Source: Brachycybe producta (taxonomy: Eukaryota; Arthropoda; Diplopoda; Playtdesmida; Andrognathidae). From it: a stretch of DNA of 64,000 nucleotides. Position 1 is the stretch's first letter, and each line of letters starts with the position of its first letter. Position numbers and translations under genes: made by a program. Where the stretch lies: NCBI GenBank assembly GCA_036925085.1, contig JAUPFP010000085.1:464501-528500 (forward strand), written 5' to 3'. The notes beneath the pieces were generated by a model. The model saw only the letters and a program-made list of their open reading frames with translations. It was not told the origin of the DNA and did not search any database. Shown here one piece after another: positions 1 through 10,400 of the stretch.

Positions 1-539
1 AAGAGTTTAAGACGGCCTTCTATGGAGTTAACGAACCCATCCGATTCGTACCATCTGTAAAAATGGTCCGCAAACTCATTGGCTCCACTGAAACACGTGT
101 AGGTGACGATGAATACAGTTGATACGGTGATCATCACAAGCAATGTACTGTAGACGGTGTTTCCAGAGTAACGTCCATGAGGTAGAAAGTACGAAATACT
201 GAGCTCGGAAATATAAAGTAAAAAAATACCGTAAGGTATAATATAACGTCCGAATAAACCCTTTGGCTTCAAGGTGTTGCCTTTTCCTAAAACGCCTCCA
301 ATAGGAAATAAACCCAAAATGAATCCGATGAGAGTAACCGGTTTGAGTCCTTCATAAACCACGTTGTTGCCGGTGATGGAAACAATGGGTTTCACTACTT
401 CGATGGCATTATTGTGAAAAAGGCCACCGCTCTTCTTGTCCGTTATGTCCATGTCCTCTTTAGGATACGGAGAAAAGTCATCGGGAAGAATACATTTATC
501 GTCGGAATCTTCACGAGAAAATTTAGGAAAAGTAGCCAT
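1..539 (-). CDS. Gustatory-receptor-like chemoreceptor, first coding exon (partial)
   Basis: An open frame of 179 codons runs on the minus strand from an ATG at 539 to the window edge with no stop, so the 3' part of the gene lies outside. A 60-residue polar N-terminus is followed by LKPVTLIGFILGLFPIGGVL (residues 65-84), then hydrophobic segments near 100-116 and 132-150, then an acidic/aromatic stretch FADHFYRWYES. The 'LKPV...GLFP..GV' pattern and the segment spacing match the N-terminal half of arthropod gustatory receptors (7tm_7 family), which are plasma-membrane ligand-gated channels for tastants. A TATAG acceptor-like site lies about 10 bases before the ATG, so an upstream non-coding exon is likely. 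Family assignment is inferred from pattern; another multi-pass receptor is possible. Confidence 0.6.
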   Translation of the reverse strand, partial: MATFPKFSREDSDDKCILPDDFSPYPKEDMDITDKKSGGLFHNNAIEVVKPIVSITGNNVVYEGLKPVTLIGFILGLFPIGGVLGKGNTLKPKGLFGRYIIPYGIFLLYISELSISYFLPHGRYSGNTVYSTLLVMITVSTVFIVTYTCFSGANEFADHFYRWYESDGFVNSIEGRLKL

Positions 540-835
540 TGTAGCTCCTATAAAATATAAAAGTTTCAAAGCAATTAGTAATTTGTTTTCTAAAGGTGAC
601 TAGTTCTTTTTAGCGAATTTTGCTTAGACTTTAGGTGCTTTGGAGAATTTATCTTATTAAAGCTGCTTCACAGGGTAAACACCAGTGTTAGAACACATTA
701 TTTTTGAAAATAATGATTTACAATTACATCGGTTATGTGGTACTGCTAGCATCCAAGTTAAGGCTTTGAAGTTTTATAGGATGCACAAGCGAAAGCGCAA
801 AATAAGGCGAAATAAGAGGCGGGGGGAAAGCTTTA

Positions 836-1031
836 CTATATCCTGCATAGAAGCTAAACGGCTGCTAATCGAAAGAATTCCTCAGCATTGAATTGCAATG
901 TCTGCTTATACGGAGGTTTTACGAATGCAGAAGCCGAATCTAAAATTACTTGCATAGAGGCTTAGGAGAACTTAGCTAATCGAAAAAATGTCTCTGCATT
1001 CTCCGTAGGCTTTCGGAGGATTTGCGGGTGT
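836..1031. repeat. Imperfect tandem duplication, two copies
   Basis: Two diverged copies of about 90 bp (roughly 836-927 and 942-1,031) share TGCATAGA.GCT, GCTAATCGAAA and CGGAGG.TTT in the same order. They lie upstream of the receptor gene. No coding or regulatory role is visible. Confidence 0.4.
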
Positions 1032-1423
1032 GGATGATGAATTTCAGATACTATAAAGCGTCATCGGTTATGTGTTTGTAGTTTGTTGGAAGAGGGAAGT
1101 TATAATTATCACATATGAAAAATAAAATAATTGCAAATATTCATTTTTCTCAAAGTAATTTAATTAATAAGGCAACCAAATTGCAACTTTTACAACATGA
1201 ATCCACCCACCCTTGGTTGTCATTGCCAATCAATATTCTCAGAATAAAAGTTACAAAAATTTTAAGAAAAAAACATAATATCAATTAGCAATAAATGCAA
1301 TAATTGCAATTTGCTCAAAAATTGCAATTATTGCAAGTTCAAGCTTTAAATTTATTTTGTGATACTTGTCTACACGGTGAAAACTCCTATAATATCTTTA
1401 ATGAAGTTTTCATTTTCATCAGC

Positions 1424-1599
1424 CCCGAATGGGGCGTAGCTAGGGACCAGCAGCCCCCACGACTACGGGAAGGCGGAGGGGGGGGGGGGCGCAGAAGGTT
1501 TGGAGGGCGCTGAGGGGGGGGGGGGTTGCAAAAGAGCGCAATGTTTTAAGGGTAGTAGTAGGAGGGCGCAACTAAGTTCTAGCTATGCCACTGGCCCCT
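1424..1599. mobile_element. Short MITE-like element with G-rich core
   Basis: The left end reads GGGGCGTAGCTAGG and the right end CTAGCTATGCCACTGGCCCC. These are inverted versions of one terminal motif (consensus GTGGCATAGCTAG or GGGCGTAGCTAGG). The interior has two runs of 10-12 G. It has no coding capacity. A non-autonomous DNA transposon is the likely identity; the superfamily is not determined. Confidence 0.5.
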
Positions 1600-3080
1600 A
1601 CTTTGACGTTTGTTTGGAGTCACATTTGCAACACATTATACAGTATAACCCACCCATTTTTAATCAATTTCTCCAAGTCTAATGCAGAATTAACCTTTTA
1701 AAATTATTTATGTCAACTTGAAAACATAGAACTTTAAAGTAAACGACAGTCGTTACTATTAAGTGATTCAGTTACCATTCCAGTTACTAACACAATTTCA
1801 ATTACTCCTCGATGCATGTTGCTCTTATGAAACGCAGTGTTCAAAAATCAAATCAATATAAAACATCATAAAAGCATATTTTTAAAAAATTCAAAGTGCA
1901 AATTGAAACAATAAGAGTACAGATATCGAGTGGCAGCTTATATTTATGAAGATATCTTTCATAATAAACTTTATCGAAGTTTAAAAGAAAAAAACATATT
2001 ATACGAGCTAGTGTATGTATTTTAATGTATGTGCATTTGAAATGCAATAAAAAGTTTATTCTGAAAGATATCGTCATAAAAATGCAATCCTTTGATTCGT
2101 TTACCCTTCAAATACAATTTAAATTTTTTTAAAATATGCTTCTAAAACTGCTTAGATTCTTGCATATTTGTGCGAGCAAAGATCAAAAAGTCGTTTCCAA
2201 AGTTTATCAAAATTTGCATTATCCAAATATACTTTTTTAAACAACAACAAAAATCTTTGTGTTTCAAGAAACGAGAATAGTATATAGATATTTATATTAA
2301 ATGTTTTTTTTTCAATGACATCTTTCAAAATAAACTTTTTATGATAGTTGATGAAATTATGCTAAATCATTTTTCAAGAAACTACATGCAATACAAAAAA
2401 AAAATCGAAAAATACTACTATAAAAAAATTAGCAATATTCACTTACATTTCTAGTTTGTAAAATATTTTCAAATTTATCCTAACTATATTTTTAAAATAA
2501 AATTTTTGTTAAGCTTTTTTATGATGATTTAATTTAAAATACACTTTTTTATGGAAGTTTTCTCATTCTTCAAATGAGAAAATAATTTTTATGACAAAAC
2601 TCTCCCATAAAAAGTTTATTTTTAAAGATATCATGAAAAAAAAAACTAAACGAAAAAGTATTTTTTAAATTAAATTACGATGAAATAGAAATTATTTAAG
2701 AAATGATTATACGTGTAAGATCTATAATTATGACATGTGACCCTCGAACTCTGGTTCTTCTGTCTTTCAAAAGAAAAATTAAGAAAACCTTAATGATTGT
2801 GCTTTAGAAACTAGAAGGGTAGCTCAATCACTCTTAATTACTTTCAAGTCTTTTAAGACTTTTAAAATAACCCAACAGTAACCAGCAGATGACATTTTTT
2901 TACATTTTTAAAAAAGATAATTGCCTCTAAAAAACATTATCATCAACAACTATTCTGGTTTCTAAAACAATTTGAAAAGTCTCATATAATAGTATTTTCT
3001 AAATTAAAGTTTAAGTGAAGTAGGCTTATATTAACTTTAAAATAAATAAAAATCTTAAAAAAACGAATATACCTTTTTTT
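1600..3080. repeat. AT-rich interspersed repeat, no gene seen
   Basis: Very AT-rich sequence. The motif AAAAAGTTTATT followed by AAAGATATC occurs near 2,048 and 2,607, and recurs in protease introns near 8,840, 16,743 and 17,780. The stretch 2,700-2,845 is an inverted relative of intron 4 sequence at 10,910-11,000 and 17,830-17,915, sharing CTTTTGAAAGACAGAA and CTTCTAGTTT. This is therefore part of a dispersed family, class unknown. Confidence 0.5.
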
Positions 3081-3843
3081 TTGAAGAAAAAAAAAAACTA
3101 TGCACTTTTAGGCGAAGAGTGTGGAACAAAAAATTCACGCTTATTAGTCAGGTGTTTAGTTTGCTTATAAGACACTCCGACACCAGACTAAAACATTGGT
3201 CATTGTATTGAGCCACATCATGATAATCCAATGTATTGGAAGATGCAACTTAATCAATATAATGATATGTTAGAATGTAAAATAAAATGTGATGAAATGA
3301 ATGTACATAGTGAATACAAATGAATTCACAATTCAGCATGAATTCATTAAAAAAAGATCAAACTATGCAGGGGCGGGTTTACCATATAGGCAAGAGTAGG
3401 CGACTGCCTATGACTGAACTTTTTATAACATTTTTAAAAGGCGGTACGGAGTACGGGAATCAGGGTACGGAATTCCGCAGGTGATTTATATGAAAATTCA
3501 GTAGGATACAGAATTTCCGTCGACGAAAATTCCGTTGACCGCCGGGTCGACGGTCACCAAATCCTATCCATTTTTTTCTTTCAAAAGTTTGAAATTTCGA
3601 TCATTTTTAAACTACTAAACAATGTTTATTTTTTAAAAAAAAAAAATAATCATTGTGAAAATTCTCATCATAATTATGTCCGTTTATAATTCCATCTTCA
3701 AATAAATCTTGAAATTCTTTCCTCTTAATCTCTTAAGCCTTTAACTCTAGCCTCCATCTTAACAGTCTTTCTGGTTGAAATTAAGCAAAGTTACAAAATT
3801 AGTTACTCGATTCACTCTTCAACTCGTAAAACCAAAAAAAAAA
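3081..3843. other. Intergenic, transposon-end remnant
   Basis: At 3,369-3,415 the text GGGCGGGTTTACCATATAGG followed by GACTGCCTA resembles the ends of widespread invertebrate non-autonomous DNA elements; similar ends occur near 6,560 and 9,392. At 3,515-3,555 there are short GTCGAC-centred self-complementary segments. No supported gene is present. I looked here for downstream exons of the alanyl-tRNA synthetase copy and found none. Confidence 0.35.
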
Positions 3844-4734
3844 CGATTTAACTGAATAAACACCAGATTCCATATCTCGAGAACATCTGGAACGTCTGCA
3901 TTGACAAGAGAAGCTGCATTACGATCTTCGATCCGAACATAATGGATCAACGTCCATGGGCCACAAGAACCGGTCTCACTCATCTCCCAAAACTTGGCTT
4001 TCATTACAAATGGTAGAACCCGCTCTGTGTGGTAGTCTAAACAACCGAAAAAAAAAAGTTAATAGGTCTTCTTCGCAAGTTTATTAAAAAATAAAAAAAA
4101 TACCCGACTGAGAGCCAAATGTTCCGACATTCTTCATCCGGTTCGAGGCCGAGATCGGAACGTCCTCCAAAGTAAGTGACGTAAAGGCGAAACTTCAACA
4201 AACCGCGTATTCGCCCGACAGTAAGAAGATCCCAAAGCCCACAATCAAGAATCTCTTTCTGCAAAAGAAAAAGATAGCCATATCGATTTCCATTCAACCA
4301 TATATACGAATAAAACGCCTTTTGCCTTGAAATAATCCCTGAAAGTCCAATTTCCGAGCATTTCAAAAAACATATGATGATAAACGTCTTTTCCGACAAC
4401 GTCCAAATCGTTGTGTTTGCCACCGGCACGAATACATTTCTGCGTGTTCACCGTACGAACGTACTTAGACATGTCAATTGCTATTCGGATTCACCGTTCC
4501 CAAAAAAATCGGCTTGTACAGAAAGAAAAAAATAAAGCAGACAATTTAGTTATCGTTTTTAAGTTCTCGTTTCGTTAGAAATATACCTGATTCATTCAGG
4601 CGTTTGTAAGCATGAAGCGTCGGATCATCGTGTGGAATGACGGAAGATGAATGAACGTAAAGATGATCGTGTTTCATCTTGAAATAATCGATGAACTTTT
4701 GTCGGATTTCTTTCGTACTTCGAACCGAATCCAT
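3844..4734 (-). pseudogene. AlaRS: Alanyl-tRNA synthetase, unprocessed 5' gene fragment
   Basis: Four exons match the N-terminal class II aminoacylation domain of alanyl-tRNA synthetase, which joins alanine to tRNA-Ala. Exon 1 (4,734-4,587) has [13 protein letters not shown] and [13 protein letters not shown]. Exon 2 (4,512-4,326) has [11 protein letters not shown] and [20 protein letters not shown]. Exon 3 (4,258-4,104) has RLYVTYFGG and [12 protein letters not shown]. Exon 4 (4,036-3,844) has [12 protein letters not shown] and [13 protein letters not shown]. Introns of 67-74 bp remain, so this is not a retrocopy. Breaks: a frame slip after DPTL plus a TGA in place of the Gly codon before MNQ; four extra bases (AATT) before [11 protein letters not shown] instead of GT at the exon 2 donor; one extra base early in exon 4. 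The conserved GPC.EIH reads GPWTLIH. The homology stops after FIQLNR; most of the protein is absent. Confidence 0.85.
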
Positions 4735-5130
4735 TTTTTTAAAAAAAAAACGTTAATACCAAGTATTTTGAATCTAATACCAGTGAAAACCGTTTGAGAT
4801 GGTTTAAGAACAGCTGGTTTTCTAACTCGTGATTTTTCTGTCCTAATTCAGTGCTATATTGAGGAAAGCCAAATGCTGATAACAGATACATTGTATTGCT
4901 GCCGCGACCTAGGATTTTGTAGCCAGTACATGACTGCTTCGACTTTCAGAGAACAAAAAAAAAACGGGAAGGGTGTAATGGTTGCCTGAAATTATTAACG
5001 TCAAATAAACCGGGGTAGACGACAGGGAGCCCAAAAGGTGGCCTCTAACAAAATCGCATTGTTAAAAAGGGCTCACAACTTCTAACATACTTCACATTCA
5101 ATCAATGAATGAAGGCGCGGAAAGCATAGA
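4735..5130. other. Intergenic, nothing recognised
   Basis: AT-rich sequence with several A or T runs of 8-10. There is no conserved coding pattern and no paired terminal repeat. Confidence 0.4.
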
Positions 5131-5136
5131 GTCTGA

Positions 5137-5173
<37 letters not shown>

Positions 5174-5695
5174 TTAACGCTGTACAATTTATATAAATTT
5201 AAATGAATAAATGAACCGCTTTTTTTCTCAAGGTCAACTATATGTTGCACACTCCCCATCCAAGAACCCCATGATATTAAATTGGAGAGGGGAAAAGGTT
5301 GGAAAGTGTAGAAGGGAGAGAGAGAAACGTGGAGGGAGAAAAAAGGGGAAGGGGGTGACTGAAATTGAAATGAAAGGAGTAAAAAAGGAACAAACGACGC
5401 GCATGCGCACACCAGAGAAAATGAAAAACTTATTTTCTCTTTCAAATATAAAAAGGGGAGGGGATAATAGTAGCAAAATTAAACTACAGTTTGTCACAGG
5501 CAATTGTGCCCAGCATTATAATTTCTTTTGCTCAGCCCTTTTATGAACATCATCAATTTCTAATTGGGTTTGTTACTTGGTCTGACGTCATAAAAGGGCG
5601 GAAGAAAAAAAATTCTAATGCTGGGCACAATTGCCTGTGAATTTTGCTCCAGTCATTTATGACGGGTTACCCCACTAGTACTTTACATACGTGTA
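5131..5695. repeat. Dispersed repeat, copy 1, with TG microsatellite and hairpin
   Basis: This is the inverted counterpart of 22,630-22,985. Shared text includes ACGCTGTACAA, TTTATATAAATTTAAAT, a purine-rich tract (5,280-5,400) and CCCCACTAGTACTTTACAT. Copy 1 starts with an uninterrupted TG run (5,139-5,172, about 17 units) that is only about 5 units in copy 2. About 215 bp (5,411-5,625) are present here and absent from copy 2. Reading frames through the purine-rich tract are composition artefacts. Confidence 0.65.
5495..5639. repeat. Inverted repeat (hairpin), arms about 51 bp
   Basis: The left arm (5,495-5,545) starts CACAGGCAATTGTGCCCAGC. The right arm (5,588-5,639) is its reverse complement with a few mismatches, ending in GGGCACAATTGCCTGTG. 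The loop is about 42 bp. It may be a small fold-back transposon inside the larger repeat. Confidence 0.7.
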
Positions 5696-5699
5696 TCTC

Positions 5700-6540
5700 A
5701 GTAACCATAAAAGTAACACAAGTGAAACTTAATGTAGTTTAGCTCTAAACATATATCAAAATGTATTTCTACCTAAAATGAATCAAACTGATACAAAATA
5801 GAAAAAGTTCATGAATTTTAAAAATGGAGTTTTAATGAAATATCTTATAATCGTAACAATATACCGTGTGGTACCAATGATATTGTTTTAAATCAACATC
5901 TTAAAAATGCAATAACTTTTTTAATTTTTTTTTTAATCTTTCGCTTTTTACAGAACCACAGATTGATATATTGTTAACAAGATCCTCGAATTTTCATATG
6001 TGTAGCTTTTAAGGTAGAATTCTATGCTAATACCTAGAATACACCTGATAATTTAAGTGCATTTAAATAATAAACGTGTTCTACAGAGACAAATGATATG
6101 TCGAATTCAATTTATTCAGTTAATTAATCTCAACATATTGAGTTAATACTTAAAGATAATTATATAAACTATTGACAAAATATTGATTTAGTATTTCAAT
6201 TTAAAATGTTAATAATAAAGTCAATTTTTATTTGGTGTTCATGTCCTTAACTGGATTCCGTATAATTCACCTAAACACATTTAATTTGAATTCATTTAAC
6301 TCATGTGTGTGTGTGTGAACAAGGTACAGTATTAAGGACAGCCATTTTTAACAGCGGGCATTTTGATGTAATCATAGACTTGGATATATTGATTCTGAAA
6401 CATACTTTATAGATAACAGCTGTAAAACAAACAGTGCAAATATTACCAAATAATATTAGAAGCGGATCCTGCTCTGCACACTATGATGAAATTCATACAT
6501 TTAATTAACACATGTGTTAATTAATACATATTATTATGTC
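5700..6540. repeat. Segmental-duplication flank, copy 1
   Basis: This stretch matches 13,690-14,345 and 21,300-21,530 plus 22,985-23,400. Shared markers include ATATATCAAAA.GT.TTTCTAC, ATTGTTAACAAGA, and CTGAAACATACTTT followed by ACAGCTGT and GTGCAAATA. In the other two copies it lies just beyond the divergent secreted frame. Its presence here marks the end of a further, otherwise missing, protease unit. Confidence 0.6.
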
Positions 6541-7469
6541 ACTTTTTTATTAACACAGTTGGCATAGCCGGATCTGCAAACATGAAATACCTAGGCAATT
6601 GACTAGGTGTCCCAAACAAAATAGGACACTTTAAAATTTCGTAAATCATAAAAATTATTTATTGTTAAATATACATCAGTAAATATTAAATCTGAACTAA
6701 TTAATATACATCAGTAAATATTAAATCTGAACTAATTAATAAAGAGGCTACAGCCCAAAATTATTTCAAAACAAATCTCCACTAAGTGCGCCAGCAAAGT
6801 TTTTATATTGAGCCCATAGACCCCTGCATGTTACAGAGAAAATTTTAATTTTTAAAATGCACAGTGTTGATTTTTGGTTCGACATGTCCAATTTTGATGA
6901 TTCAAAGTGCAATGTGTACTTCAAATATACCTTTACCTAGTGATAGATTTTTTATTAAATTTGAAAGTTTGCTTCTATTTTTAAAACAATATTTAAAAAT
7001 CGCGAATTTTTAACTCTTATGTTAAACTCGATTGAGTAAGAAAAACACATCCATTAAAATATTCACAGATCTGCCTCAGATTAAGGGTTAGAAAAACCAG
7101 GAAAAAATTCAACACGTGCAGTGCATCAATGTGTTGACTTCACTGTGATTTACTTTACATTACTTTAGTATTAATAGGTAGTTTTATATTTAATTTAATG
7201 TAAATAAATACCTGAAGTTTAGAAAAAAAGAAAAAAAAAGTAATTTACTGCCCTTAAAAAATAAAGAGTTGAAAAAGGAAGTGGGTGGAACTTCTTTCGT
7301 ATTGTTTTTAAGGAAACAAATTAACCTTTACTTCGTTAATTACCATCTACTGTCACTGTAGAAAGATAATATAAATGTGAAAATGACATCAGTGTATATA
7401 TAAAAAAAAGCTATGCTAGTGGTCCTTGAGGAGATATTTCGAATCTGAAAATTCAAATTAAATCTTTTT
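6541..7469. other. Intergenic downstream of protease A
   Basis: 6,560-6,625 carries a transposon-end-like segment (GCCGGATCTGCAAA followed by CCTAGGCAATTGACTAGG). 6,670-6,739 is a perfect two-copy tandem repeat of a 35-bp unit starting TATACATCAGTAAATATTAA. The rest is AT-rich and includes the 3' untranslated region of protease A. I could not identify a clear AATAAA-type signal close to the stop. Confidence 0.4.
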
Positions 7470-10400
7470 CTATTGCGCAGGCGGATAGCAAACGTATTCG
7501 CAAAGATCCGCTTTCGGAGTATTTTCAACGATCCAATCATAATAGTACGATACGTTTGCATAGACATCCGGATATATACTTCCACATTCGACACCAAAAG
7601 ACACGATTCCAACCAAAGTGTAACGTCCTTGGCAATCATAAACAAGTGGACCTCCCGAATCGCCCTTCAAATTAATTAATGTTTATTATGAAATAAAGTT
7701 AAAAACTCAAGTTAAAACACCGCGTTTACAGTTGGTATTTCATGATCGAAAGTGTGCAATTTGACTACAAATCAGAATGACCGTGTGATTCTGAAATGCC
7801 GACTATAAACGCAGACTAATTACGTTATATCTTTAACACGAAAACCATCTATCTGTCACGGTGCCAGTTTTAAGTAGTCATTGCAAAATATGCAAGAATG
7901 CAAAAAATAGAGCACTACGTTTGTGCCAAAACCGGTCAACAATCTAAAAGTGTTTAAATGATTGTGCAGCATGCGGATTGTGGCAAGTGACATCGTGCAC
8001 AATATTTATGGTTGCATCACGCAAAAAATCTTACAGCATGCGTCATTCCTATTTCACCAGAAGCTACAACTGGTACGTGGCATGTGCAATTTGACTAGTG
8101 TTGTTTTCGTCTCTCGATATATGTATAACGAGATTGCGGCATGCGTCATCCGTTTGTTTCCACTCGGATATTAAACAATTTCGACAACGTGCAACATGAC
8201 GCACGAGTCACATTTGTAGCATGTCACAGAGGAGACATTGTGCGTCATGTCGCCTGCTACATGTTGCACAATGTTGCCTCGGTGTAATCCTGGCTTTAAA
8301 GATATTATGAAACAACACTTTTACTTGAATCATTTACTCTTCTATTTTCTAACTTTCAATTTCTTTGACAGCAGAAATATTACCTGACATGCATTCTTGC
8401 TACCATCATCAGTTCCAGCACAAATGTAACTCTCATCGATTTCTGCCTCAGATTTGTCGCCATTATATAACTTCATACAATCAGCTGTTGAAACAACCGG
8501 GAAAGTGGCATACTGTAGAACATCTTTGGTGGAACCACCTACAACAACAACAAAAGATCATATTATCGTAAGATACCGTACCTACGTTAAGGTGGCTTTA
8601 TAGATATTTATTTTTATTTTTCCCCAGATGGCACCACTGCAGTGGCTAATACTATGCTCCATTTGGACGCAAAAACGTCAAGCGAACGTTTTTTTTTTAA
8701 GAAATGAAATTACGAAAAAAAAATTGTTTTCAAAACTAGAAAGCTAAAAAGTTATGTTAAGTCATGGCAATTATCTTACGTTTTTTGGCTTTTCCGTTGA
8801 CATTTCATTAAAAACTATTTTCACCTTTTTAAAACTCTCATAAAAAGTTTATTTTCAAAAATATTATCATGGAAAAACTTTTAGCAGTATCACCAACTAT
8901 TCTAGTTTCTGAAACATTTTGAATTTTTTCGTGAAATTTCTCCTGAAAAACGTTTGCTTGAAAAGCGTAAATTTTCTCAAAACCGCGGTTTGGAGTATGA
9001 AAAGACCTCCTATAGAACATAATAGCCACGCAGGCGCGATATCTGAGAGAACAAAAAGAAAATAAGTATTTGTAGAGCCACCTTAAGGTATTCCGCTACA
9101 AATAAGCCAATTTCGGAGCTAAGTGGTTACATCCCTGCTTCAGAATCGCGAAGTTTTGCAGTCCATCTTCGTTTTGTATGAATAACGTTTTATAATATTT
9201 TTCAATAAAATATGCCAAACAAAATTTTAAAAAATACAGTCAAAATAAATCGTTTTACATTATTGTTTAAGACTTATATTTTCTTGGATTAAGTTATGAT
9301 TTTTTTTTTCTCAGGATAAAAACACAAAGAATAACACAGAACAAAACTTTTAAACTCGCACCTCCAAGAATTAACCGTTCAGCTACGAGCAGGGCCGGCC
9401 ATTCCATTAGGCAAACCTAGGCAGAGGTCCTACTAGGAGAGCATTCCATCAAAATGTAATAACAGTGACGGGACAAATTACTTTAAAAAGTACCAGTAAT
9501 TACAGTTACTTTTTAATATAACTTGTCCAAACACTGCAGAATGTCTCATCTAAGGAACATGAAACCCCTGCACTGGTCATGCATGGCTACGAGAATATTT
9601 TATTTTTAGTGGAATGCATTAATGTGGGGTAAATTCAACATAATCTTAAAAAATATTAATTATTCTCGTCAATTTACCTTCCTTATCTAGACCCCAACCT
9701 ATAACGGTCACATTCGTATTATCCAAATTCATTCCAGGCGGTGGAAGACAAGCTTTTTGTACCAAAGAAGAAAATTTCACTGGGGTTTCCAGTCTCAATA
9801 TTGCAATATCATTCGCACCATAGGAAGGTTTGTTATAATCTTCGTGTATTTTCACGTTCGTCACTTTTATTGATATCAAATTTGGGTCGTTCACATCGTT
9901 TCCTCCAATCTTCACATATATACTCTCAATTCCATCCCTAAACGTAACAAAGAATCATCACACATTCACTTGGCACTCTTGACATGTGACAAAATAAAAA
10001 CGAAAATGAATTATAAGAGACTACCTTAGTATATCCCTGTACGTCCCATATGACCAGTCCCAATTTATTTTAAACAACTTCTTAGTGAAATTTTTATTTT
10101 TTTAAAAAAAAAGTTTACTTTTTCTAGCTATTTCAGAACTAAAAAAAGAAAGAAACGTAAATTTTATTCTGAAAGATGTTTAACATTTGATATTCTGTTT
10201 AGTCTGGTAGTTTTGTATAAATATTAAATTTCGCTGAGAATTTGCAAAAAATTAAATTTTTAAAAAAATTATTTCATAGTTTTACAACCGTCAATTGCAA
10301 ACTGTGCAAATGTGAAAATAATAAATATATAATATATAAATAAATAAATTAAAAATGTTTTAAAAACTAGAACCCTGAATTAATGAAAGGGATTTTCAAA

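Noticed and set aside
685-1682. Plus-strand frames of 60-69 codons
   Set aside because: No conserved pattern; two of them cross the G-runs of a MITE-like element.
5098-5546. Frames of 89-115 codons on both strands
   Set aside because: They run through a TG microsatellite and a purine-rich tract; the content is low complexity and the same region is a dispersed repeat.
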